Source of the DNA: Shimia_B sp038527375
GTDB taxonomy: Bacteria; Pseudomonadota; Alphaproteobacteria; Rhodobacterales; Rhodobacteraceae
NCBI GenBank assembly: GCA_038527375.1
Contig: JBCBFU010000010.1
Coordinates: 1 to 64,000, forward strand
Direction: 5' to 3'
DNA: 64,000 nucleotides
Below the pieces are notes generated by a model that did not search any database, was not told the DNA's origin, and saw only the letters and a program-made list of their open reading frames with translations. Shown here piece after piece: positions 63,283-64,000 of this stretch (positions are counted from its first letter, which is position 1; every line of letters begins with the position of its first letter). Position numbers and translations under genes: made by a program.

Positions 63283-64000
63283 ATGGCAACAGCGGATCTT
63301 CTGAGCATGAACGCAAAACGCGACGGCGACCGTCAAAAGGCGCTCGACAGCGCCCTGGCGCAAATTGAACGGCAATTCGGCAAGGGCTCGATCATGAAGC
63401 TCGGCGACGAAAACGCCATTCAGGAGATCGAGGCGGTCTCCACAGGCTCGCTCGGCCTCGATATCGCGCTGGGGATCGGCGGGCTGCCCAAGGGCCGGAT
63501 CATCGAAATCTACGGGCCCGAAAGCTCGGGTAAGACCACGCTGACGCTGCATTGCGTGGCCGAGGAGCAGAAGAAGGGCGGCGTGTGCGCGTTCGTGGAC
63601 GCCGAACACGCGCTCGATCCGCAATATGCCCGCAAGCTGGGCGTTGATCTGGATGAATTGCTGATCTCGCAACCCGACACGGGCGAACAGGCGCTGGAAA
63701 TCACGGAAACGCTCGTCCGCTCGGGTGCGGTGAGCATGGTCGTGGTCGACTCGGTCGCGGCGCTTACCCCGCAGAAAGAACTTGAGGGCGACATGGGCGA
63801 CAGCGCGCCAGGCCTTCAGGCCCGCCTGATGAGCCAGGCGATGCGCAAGCTGACCGCTGCCATCAGCCGCTCGAATTGCATGGTGATCTTCATCAACCAG
63901 ATCCGCATGAAGATCGGCGTCATGTTCGGGTCCCCCGAGACGACCACGGGGGGCAACGCTCTCAAATTCTACTCCTCCGTGCGGCTCGATATCCGCCGGA
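63283..64000 (+). CDS. recA: Recombinase RecA, N-terminal part (cut by window edge)
   Basis: 239 complete codons visible. ATG at 63283 after AAGGAG. Homologous recombination and LexA co-protease. Walker A GPESSGKTT starting at residue 78, FVDAEHALDPQYA, VVVDSVAALTPQKELEGDMGD, and loop L2 region MFGSPETTTGGNALKFY. The rest of the about 355-residue protein lies beyond the window. Preceded by a promoter with a LexA box. Confidence 0.97.
   Translation, partial: MATADLLSMNAKRDGDRQKALDSALAQIERQFGKGSIMKLGDENAIQEIEAVSTGSLGLDIALGIGGLPKGRIIEIYGPESSGKTTLTLHCVAEEQKKGGVCAFVDAEHALDPQYARKLGVDLDELLISQPDTGEQALEITETLVRSGAVSMVVVDSVAALTPQKELEGDMGDSAPGLQARLMSQAMRKLTAAISRSNCMVIFINQIRMKIGVMFGSPETTTGGNALKFYSSVRLDIRR

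Overview
The window looks like a chromosomal segment of a marine alphaproteobacterium of the Rhodobacterales (Roseobacter group). The base composition is GC-rich. It carries gene orders I know from that group: argS-SPOR-nagZ-scpAB, yceD-rpmF-plsX-fabH-ihfA-merR with a divergent BamE-type lipoprotein, guaB-rsmB, and cckA close to recA. It also has an ornithine-lipid acyltransferase and a recA LexA box of the alphaproteobacterial direct-repeat type (GTTC-N7-GTTC). No phage, insertion sequence, CRISPR array or rRNA operon was seen. Two tRNA genes are present, Pro-GGG and Gly-CCC. Both ends cut a gene: xthA at the left and recA at the right.

Layout. 0-2.6 kb: partial xthA, then three paralogous 104-106 residue secreted proteins of unknown function on the minus strand, each with its own leader and a shared TGAC-N6-GTCA palindrome. 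2.6-9.9 kb: an A-type Fe-S carrier, a dGTPase-like HD hydrolase, argS, a SPOR protein, nagZ, scpA, scpB and a 71-residue basic protein. 9.9-19.2 kb: an MFS exporter divergent from an Lrp-type regulator, a double-domain dCTP deaminase, tRNA-Pro, the fatty-acid/IHF operon, a BamE-like lipoprotein, msrB and olsB. 19.2-24.8 kb: an ABC-F ATPase, a non-pyrrolysine MttB-family methyltransferase, an aminotransferase, a YjbR protein and a YqaA-type membrane protein. 25-30 kb: cysS, cimA, a catalytically degenerate squalene/phytoene synthase homologue (NDUFAF6-like) and a second MFS protein. 30-34 kb: a split cobalamin block (cobB-cobA against cbiD-cobK), followed by a DNA glycosylase, an esterase and an HNH protein.

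36.3-43.2 kb is the most unusual accessory region. A 1117-residue RTX protein is followed by its own type I secretion ABC exporter and membrane-fusion protein. The exporter has an altered signature motif (LSDGQ) and a C-terminal extension of about 150 residues beyond the nucleotide-binding domain. An orphan radical SAM protein follows on the other strand. 44.4-48.2 kb is the zwf-pgl-pgi operon for glucose-6-phosphate entry into the Entner-Doudoroff and pentose-phosphate routes. A second RTX protein (688 residues) sits beside tRNA-Gly, with a lower-GC 5' half. 51-54 kb is an NMT1/THI5-type ABC importer, next to a secreted fasciclin-domain protein. 55-57 kb is an ASKHA-type corrinoid-activating ferredoxin protein. 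The window ends with guaB, rsmB, cckA, a small sulfotransferase and recA.

How the genes connect. The MttB homologue, the corrinoid activator and the cobalamin genes together suggest corrinoid-dependent demethylation of a methylated amine, although no corrinoid protein is present in the window. The RTX exporter may serve both RTX proteins. All functions are read from sequence motifs and gene context without database searches.
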